The notes under the pieces: model-generated
The model's input: the letters and a program-made list of their open reading frames with translations, nothing else
The model's database searches: none
What the model was told of the DNA's origin: nothing
Shown: one piece after another, positions 48,401-56,632 of the stretch
How positions within the stretch are numbered: position 1 is the stretch's first letter
Layout of the letters: the number at the start of each line of letters is the position of its first letter
Source of the DNA: Fratercula arctica
Taxonomy: Eukaryota > Chordata > Aves > Charadriiformes > Alcidae
Assembly: GCA_947846985.1 (NCBI GenBank)
Contig: CANTUZ010000001.1
Span: 171,743,091-171,807,090 of the forward strand
Reading direction: 5' to 3'
DNA: 64,000 nt
Translations under genes and position numbers: made by a program

Positions 48401-51400
48401 ACTTCAGAGTCACCCCAGGTAAATGCTGAACATAAACATTTTGGGGAAGATAACAATGAAATGATACCAATGGATTGTGACTCCTTTTGCAGTGACCAGA
48501 ACGAACCTCAGATTGAGCAGTTACCACCAGCTGAAAGTACAGAGCAAGGAGAAGTGAACTCCTCGCAGTGTGATGCGGGAAACTGTACATCAGTTTCAGG
48601 ACTTTCTGATGAAAAAGATGGAAGTATTCCTCAAGAAAGAGAGTGCCAGTCAGAACTCAAAAAAGATAAAAAGACTCGAACTAGAAGGTCTAGGTTTCAC
48701 TCTCCATCAACAACTTGGTCTCCTTCTATGAGAGAGGGCAGGAGATCTCAATCGCCATCCCCTAAAAGGGAGGTGACCAGAGACAGGAGCTCACGATCAC
48801 CCAAGAAGGAAACTGGGAGGGAGGGAAGAAGATCCTTATCTCGTTCTCCAAAGAGAGACACACTCAAAGATGAGAAAAAAACACCATCTCGATCTCCCAA
48901 AAGGGAAACTATCAGGGAAAGCAGGAGATCATCTTCTCGGTCAAGAACTAAGGATTCGTCTCCGAGGCAAAAATCTAGATCTCGAAGCAGCGATAGAGAT
49001 AGTCAAAGAAGAGATCGTGACAGAGAAAGAAGAAATAGGAGGTGGTCTAGGTCACGGTCACGATCTAGGTCAAGATCACGATCTAGGACAAGAAATAAAA
49101 GTTCTTCCTTCTCTAGAAATGAGAGGGACAGTCATTCACCTCGCTGGAAAGAGAGATGGGCAAATGACAGTTGGAGGAGTCCCAGAGGAAATGATCGCTA
49201 CAGAAGAAGTGATCAAGAGAAACAGAATGAAAGTCTTAAAAAAGAGAAAGACAATACAGAAAAAACCAGTGAGGATCAGTGTTCTTCCGACAAGCGGAGG
49301 AATGATTGTCCAGATTGGGTAATGGAAAGAATAAACTCAGTTCCTGAAGTCAGGAACAGAGAGAGAGAGAAACCACATTGGGAAGACGGCAGGCATGATA
49401 ATTCAGGACACTCTTGGAATAAAAACTTCGGTTCAGGTTGGATTCCGAATCGAGGGAGAGGTCAGCGTGGCCGAGGTGGGCGTGGAAGAGGTGGTTTCAT
49501 GTATGGAGACCAGAGTGAAAATCACTGGCAAAATAGAAAACCTCTCTCAGGGAACTCAAACGGTTCTGGGAATGAAACTTCAAGGTTCCCAGAACATCAG
49601 CCCTACAAGCGTAAGAATGAACAAGATTATTCTTTCGATACGCCTGCTGACAGATCTGGGTGGACATCTGCATCCAGCTGGGCTGTAAGAAAGACTTTAC
49701 CTGCTGATGTGCAGAATTACTATTCAAGAAGAGGACGCAATTCATCAAGCCCACAGTCTGGATGGGGAATGAGACAAGAAGAGGAGACACCTGAACAAGG
49801 TATTCATAGTTTTGAAACATAAAAGCTTAGTCACAGCTGCAGTAGCCGAGTAAAGTCCTAGTCGTGTTGACCTATCTCGACTTGATTAGCTCTTCAAAAT
49901 GATTTGAGGTGAATCTATAGTCTTTTTGCAATATTGAGGTTTGTAGGTGTGGAGTTTGGGGATTGCTTGTGTTTTGATGGGCTTTTGATGGCTTCTTGGT
50001 TTTGCTTAAAGTTAAAGTTGGACATAATTTAAGGGCTATACATCTGAAGAGTGTGCTACTTAAATCAATATGGTTGAAGAGAAAGCATGTCCTTTTCATG
50101 GTTACTTTTAGCATCTGCACACCTTTTTAAAAGGGATAGTTTTTTTCAAGGAGGTTTGCATTTGCCTATGCAGATCCTCACAGTAGGTTCTAGAGATGAC
50201 AAATCATTATGTTGACGTTTATCTTGCTTCTAAATAAGCTTAAAAAAATCTAGGGAGATTTAGAAATGAAAAAATGGTACTTTTACTGTACTTCAGCATT
50301 AAAATTCCTCTAAAGCCTCAATAGAAGTCTAATACTTTTGAGTATTTTATATTTAAAAGAGAACTGCCCTGACGGAAATAAACTTTTTGGTAGAAAGTGA
50401 GTTGACTGTGGATAAGATTGATTCTGAATTAGAACTCATCCACAGATTATTAGTGCTCTGAAGTAAAAGACAGATGTGAACTGTATTGAAAAACTGTAAA
50501 ATCCAGTTGTGAAGGCAACCACACTTGCACTTTCTCGTTGGCTCCTTGTTTTGTCTTTTATTTTTATCCATTTTCATCCTATATGCAGTTTTCTCCCTCT
50601 CTTCAGAGACAACTGCATCAGTGGCTTCTTCGTTTTGAGGCAACTTTGTCAATCTTCAGTCTGCTGCAGGCAAAATTTATCAAACCTTTAACTGAAAGTA
50701 TTTTGTGACTTGCAGACTTTATTTCACATGGTTCTGGACCAGTCACACTGTTATGTTCACTTTTGGAGCGTGAATTCAGCTGAGAATAGTACAGTGACCT
50801 CTCAAAACTGGATAAATCGGCTAGGTTGGCATCATGACATGGTCCTGAGCAACCTGCTTTTGCTGACCCCGCTTGAGCGGAGGGGGGCGGGATTGGACTA
50901 GATGGTCTCGATAGGTCCCTTCCAGTGATTGTGTTATCTATCCCTTGGTCTTTAAGAAAGGTGATTTGGGGTGAGGCATAAGGGTTTAAATACCAGTCCC
51001 TGGGAATTAGGTGACAGGGTTCCTCAAGGAAGGGATTCTAAGGGAAGGATATTTTAATTATAACCCATCAGCTGTTTCTCAGAACTAATTTCTTGACTTT
51101 TGGAAGGTTTGCTGCTTGTATCTTGACTTCAGCTTTTTGCCTTCTGTTGAAGATAGGGTGAGAGAGCAATCTTTTAAAGAATTGCCACCCCAAGAGGTTA
51201 TTTTTACTTCTAGGCTTTACCTGTTGTACTGTTACGGGGTTTTTGGACAACTCTTTCCTAATATGAACAGCTTTGAAATTGTTTGAGGATGATTTATTAT
51301 TCAGAAAAAAAGCAATCAGCAGAGTATTTCTATAGTTAGCAGAAACGGCTACAGTGAGCGTGTGTGACTCAGGCAAAGGGGAGCAGAGCGCTGCACATGT

Positions 51401-54400
51401 GCTAACGTGTGACTAACCACCTGCAATTGCAGAAGCTGGATAGGTTACGTTGTCTTCCTGCTCTATGGGGGAGAATTACTCTTTCATTGTGATGCAATAA
51501 TTTATTAGCTGTGCTGTGGGAACAAGCGGAGAAAATAGAAATTCAAAACGCAGGCTTCCATAGTAACCTGAACTTTCTAATCTCAGAAACTAGCATTTGG
51601 CTCTGTGATGAGCGTAATAACGCTGTGCAATATCTTTAAAACATGCAGATGATAGAAAGCTTTTTGATACTCCATACTTCATGAAGAGTTTAGACACCTG
51701 GCTCCACTTCTACTTTATAAAGTATGAATTTTCTACTTCATGTACTGTCTGTTTTTTCTTTTGATAGATCCAAACCTCAAAGACCAAGGCAGCCAGCAAA
51801 GTGACGGTTCGCAGTTACCAATGAATATGATGCAGCAACAGATGAATGTAATGCCACAAGTGAACGCGCAGCACCAACCTATGAATATCTTTCCGTATCC
51901 AGTGGGTGTCCCGCCTCCCATGATGAATATGCAACGAAATCCATTCAACATCCACCCTCCAATGCCCTTGCATCTCCCTACCGGAGTGCCTCTCATACAG
52001 GTAGCTGCTCCCACTAATTTGTCTCAGGGATTACCTCCGCCTCCACCTCCACCCCCACCATCTCAACAAGTCAGCTACATTGCTTCCCAGCAGGATGGAA
52101 AACAACTGCAGGTACGCTTTATCAGAAGCCATGGCAAGAGCAGTATCAAAGGAATACCAGTTAAGGGTTTCTTCTATGGAATACCATAGTCTTGATAAAT
52201 TTATGCTCGCAGTTTCTTTCTCTCTTGCCTGGCTTCTTCCACCCCCCACCAAATTTAAACTGGAAGTATCCATGAGGATATGAATTATTCTGGGGCTAGT
52301 CCTTTTAAATAATAATACACAACACCATAACTGGGGGTTTGTGGTAACGAGGTGTTCCACCTGGTAATGGAATGCTGAAAAATTCCGTTGATGTTGTCTG
52401 TTACCTTTTTCTTCTTAGAAGTGCCCCATTTCCAAAACTAATTTTTCCCCTTCAAAACCTGATTTTTAAGCTTTAGGGAATGCTTGAATCCCCTTTCAGC
52501 AGCGTGTAGGAAGTGGCCCCAACCTCTTTGTTGCAGTTCTCATCCTGGTGTATCAGCAGAAGAAAGTTACCAAGTACTGCATGGCACCCATTGCTTCCAC
52601 ACTTCCATTCTCCGCCTGTCAGTATCTCAGTGGCTTCCCCACACATACACATTTTCTATTCTGTTTAATCTTTTGAGCTTTTTTGTTAATAATTTCCAAG
52701 CTGTCTTTTCTTGTCCGATTCTCCTGTTTTTGCGTGCCCTGTTTGAGACCTAACTCCCACTTCATTTCTCCAGTTTGAAAAAGACTCTGCCACGCTTGGG
52801 GCAGATCACACCATCTTTTTGTGCCTCTCAAGGTATCTTGAAACAACCTTTGTGTATGTGAGCTCCTCCTGTAGCCAGTTGTTTATATTAAGAGCTTTTA
52901 TATCAGGGAACAGAATACGAACAACTTCCAGGAGAACGCACAGCCCTGCGAGGAGATGTATCGGTGCACCTGTGAGGTGTAGAGGGCTCTTGGGGGGAGG
53001 TTTGTGCTTTTCTCCTGTTGCAGGCTGCCTGCTCTGACCTAAAGCTCTTTCCCCTGCATTCCAGGTTGAAAAAGTGATGTCCTAGAACAGTGACTTCTAA
53101 CCCTCTGTTTTCATGCATCATCTCTAAAAATTTGAGGCGAACTGATAAATTACCTACATCCTTTCACTTTCAGCTGCTGTTATCCATTCGTATTCATTAA
53201 CTTAACAAAAGGAGTTAAGTACTGTGGGAAATACTGGGTGGGGTTACGGGTCAGATGAAATACTTTCGTACTCTGCAAGGTAAAACAGTAAGGTGCTCCT
53301 GGAACTAAAATGCTTGTAGATTGCTTGCTGATCTGATTAATGCCTGCTATCTGTAATTAAAATATTTTTGCAATTGGAAATTCAGTAGCTTTAACTTCTA
53401 AAAATGTAAGAAGTCAGAACGTAGGCGACAAACCTCTCTGAAATACAGTATCTAGTGCAGCAATAGATTCCTTCCTGTAAAGATTGTGTATTGCTCTAAA
53501 AGACAGTTGTTTGTTAGTAAAGCCCCTGTTGTATTTGTTGCTTTTACCTGCTTTTGTGGAATGATGTCCGTGAACCTGAATGCTCTCGGGAGCTGCTGCT
53601 GCTTTTGCGTTGAGCTTTTATTGAATGAGTCCTCGGTGGTAGCACAGTACAAGTTAGTGAATACTGCGGGGCTCCACCTGCCCTTCCTCTTGAAAGGAAG
53701 GTGAAGAGAGCGCGCTGGCGAGCGTTAGCATACTGATTATAACAGCTCGATATCTGTGTCCTTTCCAAGGAGCTCAAACTCCTGTTTCATTATCTTCTGT
53801 CTGGATAAATGCAGATGTGAAAAAAGTCGTGGTGATTACCTGCAAAAAAGCAGCATTTAGGGTAGCCTGCCAGAACATGTCGGGAAGATGTTTTCTTGGC
53901 TTTTGCTAAGAATGACCTCTGTCTGAGGTCTGAAAGCTACTTAATTTCTCAATTCCAAAGTGTCGACAGTGCCCATGGTCTTCTGGTGATGTTTGGGAAT
54001 GTACAGAAAGTGGGTTTTCCTTGAGGAACAGATCCTGGTGCTTCAACCGGCCTTTCACCTCTAGCCTGGAGTAGACTTGTAGGTGTGTTTACATTTGAAA
54101 GTCACGCACAAGTTTAAGCTGATAACAAAGATGAAAATCAGTGTTTTCAAAGCAACTGATTTCAAGTTATGATCCATGAACTCAAGTGTGCTTTAAGGTA
54201 ACTTTTTATATGTGTGTTTAGGTGCCAATTTTGGGAAAAAAAAAAAAAAGTTACTCTGCTTTACAAAGCAGGGCTTATACTCTCCTGTGGCGCGTAGAGA
54301 GGTTCTGGAGCCGTAACCTTCCTTCCCTTGTGCGAACGCCCTCCCTGCCTCTTCGCAGGATGCTTTGTTTGCTCTATCAACGGGATCAGAGACAGAATCT

Positions 54401-54902
54401 GGCAGCCACAGGGGTGACACGGAAGACGCCTTGCTTTTCAAGCTTTATATTATTTTTTTTTCCTTTGAGTTGATCTGATATAATGCGTGTATCTTCCATA
54501 ATAACGGACAGCGTGGAAATCAGCTAATGAACCAAAGCATGTGGTATCGATGCTCTTTCTAGAGCTGCTGAGACTTCTAGAAAGGCATGTTGTCATACTG
54601 AAGGACAATGTATTAACTACCGATAACTTTTTAAAACAGGGTATTCCAAATGCTGCTCATGTGAGTAATAACATGAGTGCTCCAGCCTTGCCTGCTCCAA
54701 CAGCAGTCCTGGGAAGCGTGGGAGCAGTTCAGGGACCAAGCTCGGGTAACGCAACGTCGTCAAGTCACATCAAAAGCTCTAATGCAGCTGCAAAATTGGG
54801 AGAAAACAAAGCAAGTGTAACAGTGGAAGCCAGCGCAGATAGCTCGAAGAAGGACCAGGCAAGTTCAAAGTTCAGAGTCCATACCTATACGGTTTTATAT
54901 AG

Positions 54903-54948
<46 letters not shown>

Positions 54949-55963
54949 GTTATATATAAAATTAAAAAAACGAGATACCAAAAAATAACACAGTACAACA
55001 GTACCCCTTCTGTGTAATATATTTAATACCATCATGTACATGATACTTTCATGGCAGCTGTAGGACATAAACGAGCAAGCTGACTCTTTTTAACATGGTT
55101 TTCTTTAAAGCAGCACTATTACGAATAAGAAGTTGCCGTGGGACGACGTTCTGTTCTTAGTAAATCCCAGGCGGCTTGCACGGGAGCTGAAATGTGAGCG
55201 AGGGGAGGGGGAGCCTGCTTTTCTAGTCTTCTGCAGTAACTTTGATCTGTGAAGTTTTAATTTGCAATTGATAAAAAGATACAAAGGCAGGCATGGAAAA
55301 ATAAAACTCAAGCTTGTTTTTTCCATCAGAAATTGTTAATTCAAGAAAAAGCGGCACAAGAGGTCAAACTAGCTATTAAGCCTTTCTACCAAAATAAAGA
55401 CATCACTAAGGAAGAATACAAAGAAATTGTGCGGAAAGCTGTAGATAAAGTAAGTTGATCTGTTTATCTGAAATGCAAAACACTGCAGTTGAGCTGGGGC
55501 TTGGGGTGGGTTTCTGAATCTTGTGGGAGCAACTGGTAGTTGCTGGGAGGGGGAGCAGGAAAAGCAAAAATACTTTGGTCTTTCTCCATCCACGTAGAGC
55601 TTTCTCAGCTCCTTGGAACATAACTTGCTTTTTGTTTGAAAGATTTGAATGGGAATTGGGAAATACTTGAGGAGCAGCTGGGGAAGGACTAGGAGTTTTC
55701 CAAGGTATTCTGCCTGAGACGGAGAAACCTGGGGTGTTGGGAAGATAAAGAAATAATGTGAACCAGTGGCAAGTCAACAGAAATGTTTCAAGCTTTTTTT
55801 TTTTTTTTTTTTTTTTCCTTTAAAACTATTGTAGGTTTGTCATAGCAAGAGCGGAGAAGTTAATTCTGCGAAAGTGGCAAATCTAGTGAAAGCGTATGTA
55901 GACAAATACAAACATTCACGGAAGAAAAATCCCGAAGAGGCAGTCTCCTGTGAAAGGAAGTAG
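24345..55963 (+). CDS. SCAF11: SCAF11, SR-related CTD-associated factor 11 (14 coding exons, 1383 aa)
   Basis: Coding exons are 24345-24405, 25236-25390, 34261-34338, 36089-36186, 37227-37294, 37929-37984, 40395-40501, 41987-42076, 42656-42762, 47280-49799, 51768-52111, 54640-54858, 55330-55449 and 55835-55963. They total 4152 nt with every phase consistent. The product matches vertebrate SCAF11 from end to end: a RING finger (residues about 40-80), short conserved exons to 273, an NLS-like basic and then acidic Ser/Glu-rich region, tandem SP repeats (about 514-592), an SR domain (about 740-884), an RGG segment (about 993-1014), a Pro run (1203-1211) and a C-terminal domain (about 1299-1370) shared with SCAF1 and PHRF1. 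The human protein is a nuclear splicing factor that binds SRSF2, U1-70K and U2AF65 and is implicated in linking splicing to the RNA polymerase II CTD; that role is transferred by homology. The protein is about 80 residues shorter than human, chiefly in the large exon. One intron (13) is GC-AG; all other coding-exon introns are GT-AG. Confidence 0.96.
24406..25235 (+). other. SCAF11: Intron 2 of SCAF11
   Basis: 830 bp of AT-rich sequence with no other feature seen. The 3' end lacks a clear pyrimidine tract (TGTTAATGATACCAG). An in-frame TGA at 25211-25213 shows that the RING frame cannot extend far upstream. Confidence 0.8.
25236..25390 (+). CDS. SCAF11: SCAF11 exon 3: first part of the RING finger, residues 21-72
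   Basis: Encodes the RING ligands C40, C43 (CPIC), C58, H60, C63 and C66 (CMTC), followed by ILKWAE and donor GAG|GTAAGA. Wording is nearly identical to human SCAF11 ([25 protein letters not shown]). The acceptor is ACCAG|GTGAAG; it restores the Gly codon begun in exon 2. RING fingers usually mediate E2 binding or protein interaction; the ligase activity of this one is not established by the sequence. Confidence 0.95.
29726..29800 (+). mobile_element. CR1 3'-terminal fragment
   Basis: 'gggcagttggacaagatgtc', 'ctccagaggtcccttccaac' and 'ttttgtgatcct' form the recognisable last part of an avian CR1 LINE. The 5' part is missing or diverged. It lies in SCAF11 intron 3, in the sense orientation. 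Confidence 0.85.
34222..34244. repeat. Perfect 11-bp inverted repeat next to the exon 4 acceptor
   Basis: CTTATTACAAA, one T, then TTTGTAATAAG: each arm is the exact reverse complement of the other. It starts at the end of the branch-point-like TTCTAAC (34216-34222) and ends 16 nt before the first base of exon 4 at 34261. It occupies the place where a pyrimidine tract would be expected. Confidence 0.9.
34261..34338 (+). CDS. SCAF11: SCAF11 exon 4: end of the RING finger, residues 73-98
   Basis: Encodes [20 protein letters not shown] and six further residues. It supplies the last RING ligand pair as C77 and D80 (CPID), as in human. Acceptor TTTTTCAG|ACACAG, donor AAAG|GTAAGT. At 78 nt with phase 0 at both ends, skipping would keep the frame but remove these ligands. 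The exon is too short to stand out as an open frame. Confidence 0.95.
34339..36088 (+). other. SCAF11: Intron 4 of SCAF11
   Basis: AT-rich non-coding sequence. The part at 35570-35640 repeats GAAATTATATG-like words. No other feature seen. Confidence 0.75.
36089..36186 (+). CDS. SCAF11: SCAF11 exon 5, residues 99-131 (shared last codon)
   Basis: Begins [16 protein letters not shown], matching human VQVKKQLRE, and then diverges in a basic linker. Acceptor TACAG|GTTCAG. The donor ATGAG|GTTGGT departs from GTRAGT at +3 to +5. The split AG|A Arg codon with exon 6 keeps phase. Confidence 0.9.
36187..37226 (+). other. SCAF11: Intron 5 of SCAF11
   Basis: 1.04 kb. Most is AT-rich, but 36470-36803 is less AT-rich and open on both strands (see finding). 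The 3' end has a good acceptor, TTAATCTTGCAG. Confidence 0.75.
37227..37294 (+). CDS. SCAF11: SCAF11 exon 6, residues 131-154
   Basis: Encodes [19 protein letters not shown] and following basic residues, aligning to the human segment around RRKAIVREDLLSAKV. Acceptor TTGCAG|AAGAGC, donor TACA|GTAAGT. Divergence is higher than in the RING, but phase and position fit. Confidence 0.85.
37295..37928 (+). other. SCAF11: Intron 6 of SCAF11
   Basis: 634 bp, AT-rich; nothing else recognised. Confidence 0.8.
37929..37984 (+). CDS. SCAF11: SCAF11 exon 7, residues 154-172
   Basis: Encodes [19 protein letters not shown], matching the human NSLYSETGGKKNAAIKINK segment. Acceptor CACGCAG|GTAATA. Donor CAAG|GTTGGT has the same unusual hexamer as intron 5. 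56 nt; phase 1 in, phase 0 out. Confidence 0.86.
37985..40394 (+). other. SCAF11: Intron 7 of SCAF11
   Basis: 2.4 kb of non-coding sequence without recognised repeats or RNA genes. It ends in a T-rich tract before TTTTGTAG. Confidence 0.75.
40395..40501 (+). CDS. SCAF11: SCAF11 exon 8, residues 173-208
   Basis: Encodes [20 protein letters not shown] and the conserved [13 protein letters not shown] stretch. It matches human PQRSNWSTNQCFRNFFSNMF with the W, C-F-R and F-S positions kept. Acceptor TTTGTAG|CCCAGA, donor ACTG|GTTAGT. Confidence 0.9.
40502..41986 (+). other. SCAF11: Intron 8 of SCAF11, carrying an LTR
   Basis: 1485 bp, of which about 585 bp is an antisense solo LTR. The rest is AT-rich with no other feature. 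It ends at TTGTATTTCAG. Confidence 0.8.
40825..41409 (-). mobile_element. Solo LTR of an avian endogenous retrovirus, antisense in intron 8
   Basis: The ends, read on the minus strand, are TGTCCTGGTTTCAGCTGGGA and GGGGTTAAACCACGACG, the well-known termini of a high-copy neoavian ERV LTR family (TguLTR-like names). Inside, on the minus strand, there is a TATA-like GTATGTAAAGCTGGGGGAAG and a later TATTAAACTG polyadenylation-type signal, which sets the minus orientation. No gag, pol or env remnant flanks it, so it is a solo LTR. I could not find a convincing target-site duplication. Open frames across it are not genes. Confidence 0.88.
41987..42076 (+). CDS. SCAF11: SCAF11 exon 9, residues 208-238
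   Basis: Encodes [20 protein letters not shown] followed by [10 protein letters not shown]. It is close to human CTEFIEASEISALIRQKRHELEL and is one of the best-conserved short exons. Acceptor TATTTCAG|TACAGA, donor GAAAG|GTATGG. Confidence 0.93.
42077..42655 (+). other. SCAF11: Intron 9 of SCAF11
   Basis: 579 bp. It has a G-rich patch near 42225-42241 and is otherwise AT-rich without features. Confidence 0.8.
42656..42762 (+). CDS. SCAF11: SCAF11 exon 10, residues 238-274
   Basis: Encodes [20 protein letters not shown] and [15 protein letters not shown]. It aligns to the human segment with ETEVLPL and TIFPT-I. Acceptor CTTTTCCAG|AATTCC, donor CTTTG|GTAAAC. The last codon is split with exon 11. 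Confidence 0.9.
42763..47279 (+). other. SCAF11: Intron 10 of SCAF11 (4.5 kb)
   Basis: Contains an A-rich stretch at 43775-43810, a CR1 3' end at 45841-45996 and A18 at 47133-47150. A short tandem word TTCTGTAGTATTGAG occurs twice near 46845-46880. No other gene is supported. Confidence 0.8.
45841..45996 (+). mobile_element. CR1 3' end
   Basis: 'gttgtggagtctgcttctgt', 'ggatgcattcctgtccagcc', 'ttggactagatgctctccaa' and 'ggtcccttctaacccc...attctgtgattc' follow the avian CR1 terminal consensus. It is 5'-truncated, sense in SCAF11 intron 10. The small open frames on both strands here are CR1 sequence. Confidence 0.92.
47280..49799 (+). CDS. SCAF11: SCAF11 exon 11: large exon with acidic, SR and RGG regions, residues 274-1114
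   Basis: A 2520-nt exon, 840 codons counting both split ones. In order: [17 protein letters not shown], strongly like human; basic NLS-like [11 protein letters not shown] and VKKKLR; a Ser/Glu/Asp-rich region; four SP-containing tandem repeats (residues about 514-592); [20 protein letters not shown], almost identical to human; [19 protein letters not shown]-type repeats and an (RS)n run (about 863-876); [11 protein letters not shown]; the RGG segment (about 993-1014); and a Trp/Ser-rich end [20 protein letters not shown]. Acceptor TTTTCTTAG|AATC, donor CAAG|GTATTC. Reading past the donor meets a stop at 49820-49822. Phosphorylated RS domains mediate contacts with other SR proteins. Confidence 0.97.
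49800..51767 (+). other. SCAF11: Intron 11 of SCAF11
   Basis: 2.0 kb. Contains AATAAA at 50377-50382 followed by U/GU-rich sequence, and a CR1 3' end at about 50820-50945. The acceptor is CTTTTGATAG|ATCC. Confidence 0.8.
50820..50945 (+). mobile_element. CR1 3' end, diverged
   Basis: 'ggtcctgagcaacctgcttt', 'gggattggactagatggtct' and 'ataggtcccttccag' are CR1 terminal words. It is 5'-truncated and inserted sense in intron 11. Confidence 0.88.
51768..52111 (+). CDS. SCAF11: SCAF11 exon 12: Met/Gln/Pro-rich region, residues 1114-1228
   Basis: Encodes [20 protein letters not shown], then [20 protein letters not shown], a nine-Pro run at residues 1203-1211 and [17 protein letters not shown]. 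All are collinear with human SCAF11. Acceptor TTGATAG|ATCCAA, donor CTGCAG|GTACGC. The low-complexity Pro run may bind WW or SH3 modules; this is inference. Confidence 0.96.
52112..54639 (+). other. SCAF11: Intron 12 of SCAF11
   Basis: 2.5 kb, non-coding. Open frames of 60-90 codons on either strand show no family resemblance. The acceptor is TTTTTAAAACAG. Confidence 0.75.
54640..54858 (+). CDS. SCAF11: SCAF11 exon 13, residues 1229-1301, with a GC donor
   Basis: Encodes [20 protein letters not shown] and later [29 protein letters not shown] and [12 protein letters not shown]. It is collinear with human. The only donor that joins in frame to [10 protein letters not shown] of exon 14, at the human spacing (SSKTDKKLQIQ), is GACCAG|GCAAGT at 54859-54864, a GC donor. 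219 nt, phase 0 at both ends. Confidence 0.94.
54859..55329 (+). other. SCAF11: Intron 13 of SCAF11: GC-AG intron
   Basis: Starts CAG|GCAAGTTC, which fits the known GC-donor consensus AG|GCAAGT, and ends TTTTTTCCATCAG. A (CA)n(TA)n microsatellite lies at 54905-54948. No GT site near the donor gives the conserved reading. Confidence 0.88.
54905..54948. repeat. (AC)14(AT)n microsatellite
   Basis: A CA tract of about 14 units passes into TA units, 46 nt downstream of the GC donor of intron 13. CA-rich RNA is a known hnRNP L binding target. Confidence 0.95.
55330..55449 (+). CDS. SCAF11: SCAF11 exon 14: C-terminal domain, residues 1302-1341
   Basis: Encodes [20 protein letters not shown] followed by [20 protein letters not shown], nearly identical to human. 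The motif IKPFYQ-DITK-EYK-I is shared with SCAF1 and PHRF1, where the C-terminal region contacts the phosphorylated polymerase II CTD. Acceptor CCATCAG|AAATTG, donor GATAAA|GTAAGT. 120 nt, phase 0 at both ends. Confidence 0.97.
55450..55834 (+). other. SCAF11: Intron 14 of SCAF11
   Basis: 385 bp. It ends with a T-run of about 22 nt (55794-55816), then CCTTTAAAACTATTGTAG. Such a long T-run is a strong pyrimidine tract and may vary in length. Confidence 0.85.
55835..55963 (+). CDS. SCAF11: SCAF11 exon 15: last coding exon, residues 1342-1383 and stop
   Basis: Encodes [20 protein letters not shown] and [12 protein letters not shown], then a short diverged tail EEAVSCERK and TAG at 55961-55963. 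It is collinear with human [25 protein letters not shown]. It completes the C-terminal SCAF1/PHRF1-type domain; the last ten or so residues differ from human. Confidence 0.96.
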   Translation, partial: VCHSKSGEVNSAKVANLVKAYVDKYKHSRKKNPEEAVSCERK

Positions 55964-56632
55964 AACGTGTTTTCAGTTTTTAATTTTATTCTACCTGCAA
56001 AGTGCAATTTCAACATGAACCGTTAACTGAAAATTGTACATGACAGCGATTTGAATCTGGTTTTGATAAAATTATTTTTCAATGTAGTATATAATGTTTT
56101 GTTCTAAAGAAATATAGATCTACAGGGCAACTTCTTTATTCCTTTTTAAAAACAGATGTCTAAAAAAAAAAGTAAAGGTGTAAAGAAGAATCGTTAGGAA
56201 TGTACGATTGTGTGGATACTTAGATGTACAGCATTTTGACTTGAATAACAGAGTGCATTAAATTAGAAACTTCTGTCTGAGCACATTGGTTTTGGAACAG
56301 GTATGTACAGTACATGTAATCGGTCAGATTAAAGTAAAATTTTTTTCTTTTGATTTCTCCCTAATTATAGCAAAGGTAAAATAATGTATTGCCTTGACAA
56401 ATATTTCTAGCGGTAACTGGACAGGCTGAATGCAGGGGTCACAATGTGTATATACAAAAAAAAAAAAAAAAAGAAAAAGAAAAAAAAGAAAAGCACATGG
56501 AGTTGTCTGAACAGAAGAACTGTTTAGATTTTTAAAAAGAAAAATCATGCACAGTAAAATGCAGTGCCCAGCCCTGTAGGTGCTGCGCGTCTCTTGTAAC
56601 ACCAAATAAATATTATGCTGCTTGGTTTCATT
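55964..56632 (+). other. SCAF11: 3' UTR of SCAF11
   Basis: Follows the TAG directly. It includes a weaker ATTAAA at 56257-56262, an A-rich purine tract at about 56455-56494 and a canonical AATAAA at 56605-56610 with T/GT-rich sequence soon after (TTTGTGATGTTTTTCCG). Cleavage is expected at about 56625-56635. A longer form using AATAAA at 58718-58723 cannot be excluded. Confidence 0.72.
56605..56610 (+). terminator. SCAF11: Polyadenylation signal AATAAA, SCAF11
   Basis: A canonical hexamer 642 nt after the stop codon, followed within 40 nt by a U/GU-rich downstream element. It is the best poly(A) site seen in the first 2 kb after the stop. Confidence 0.7.
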
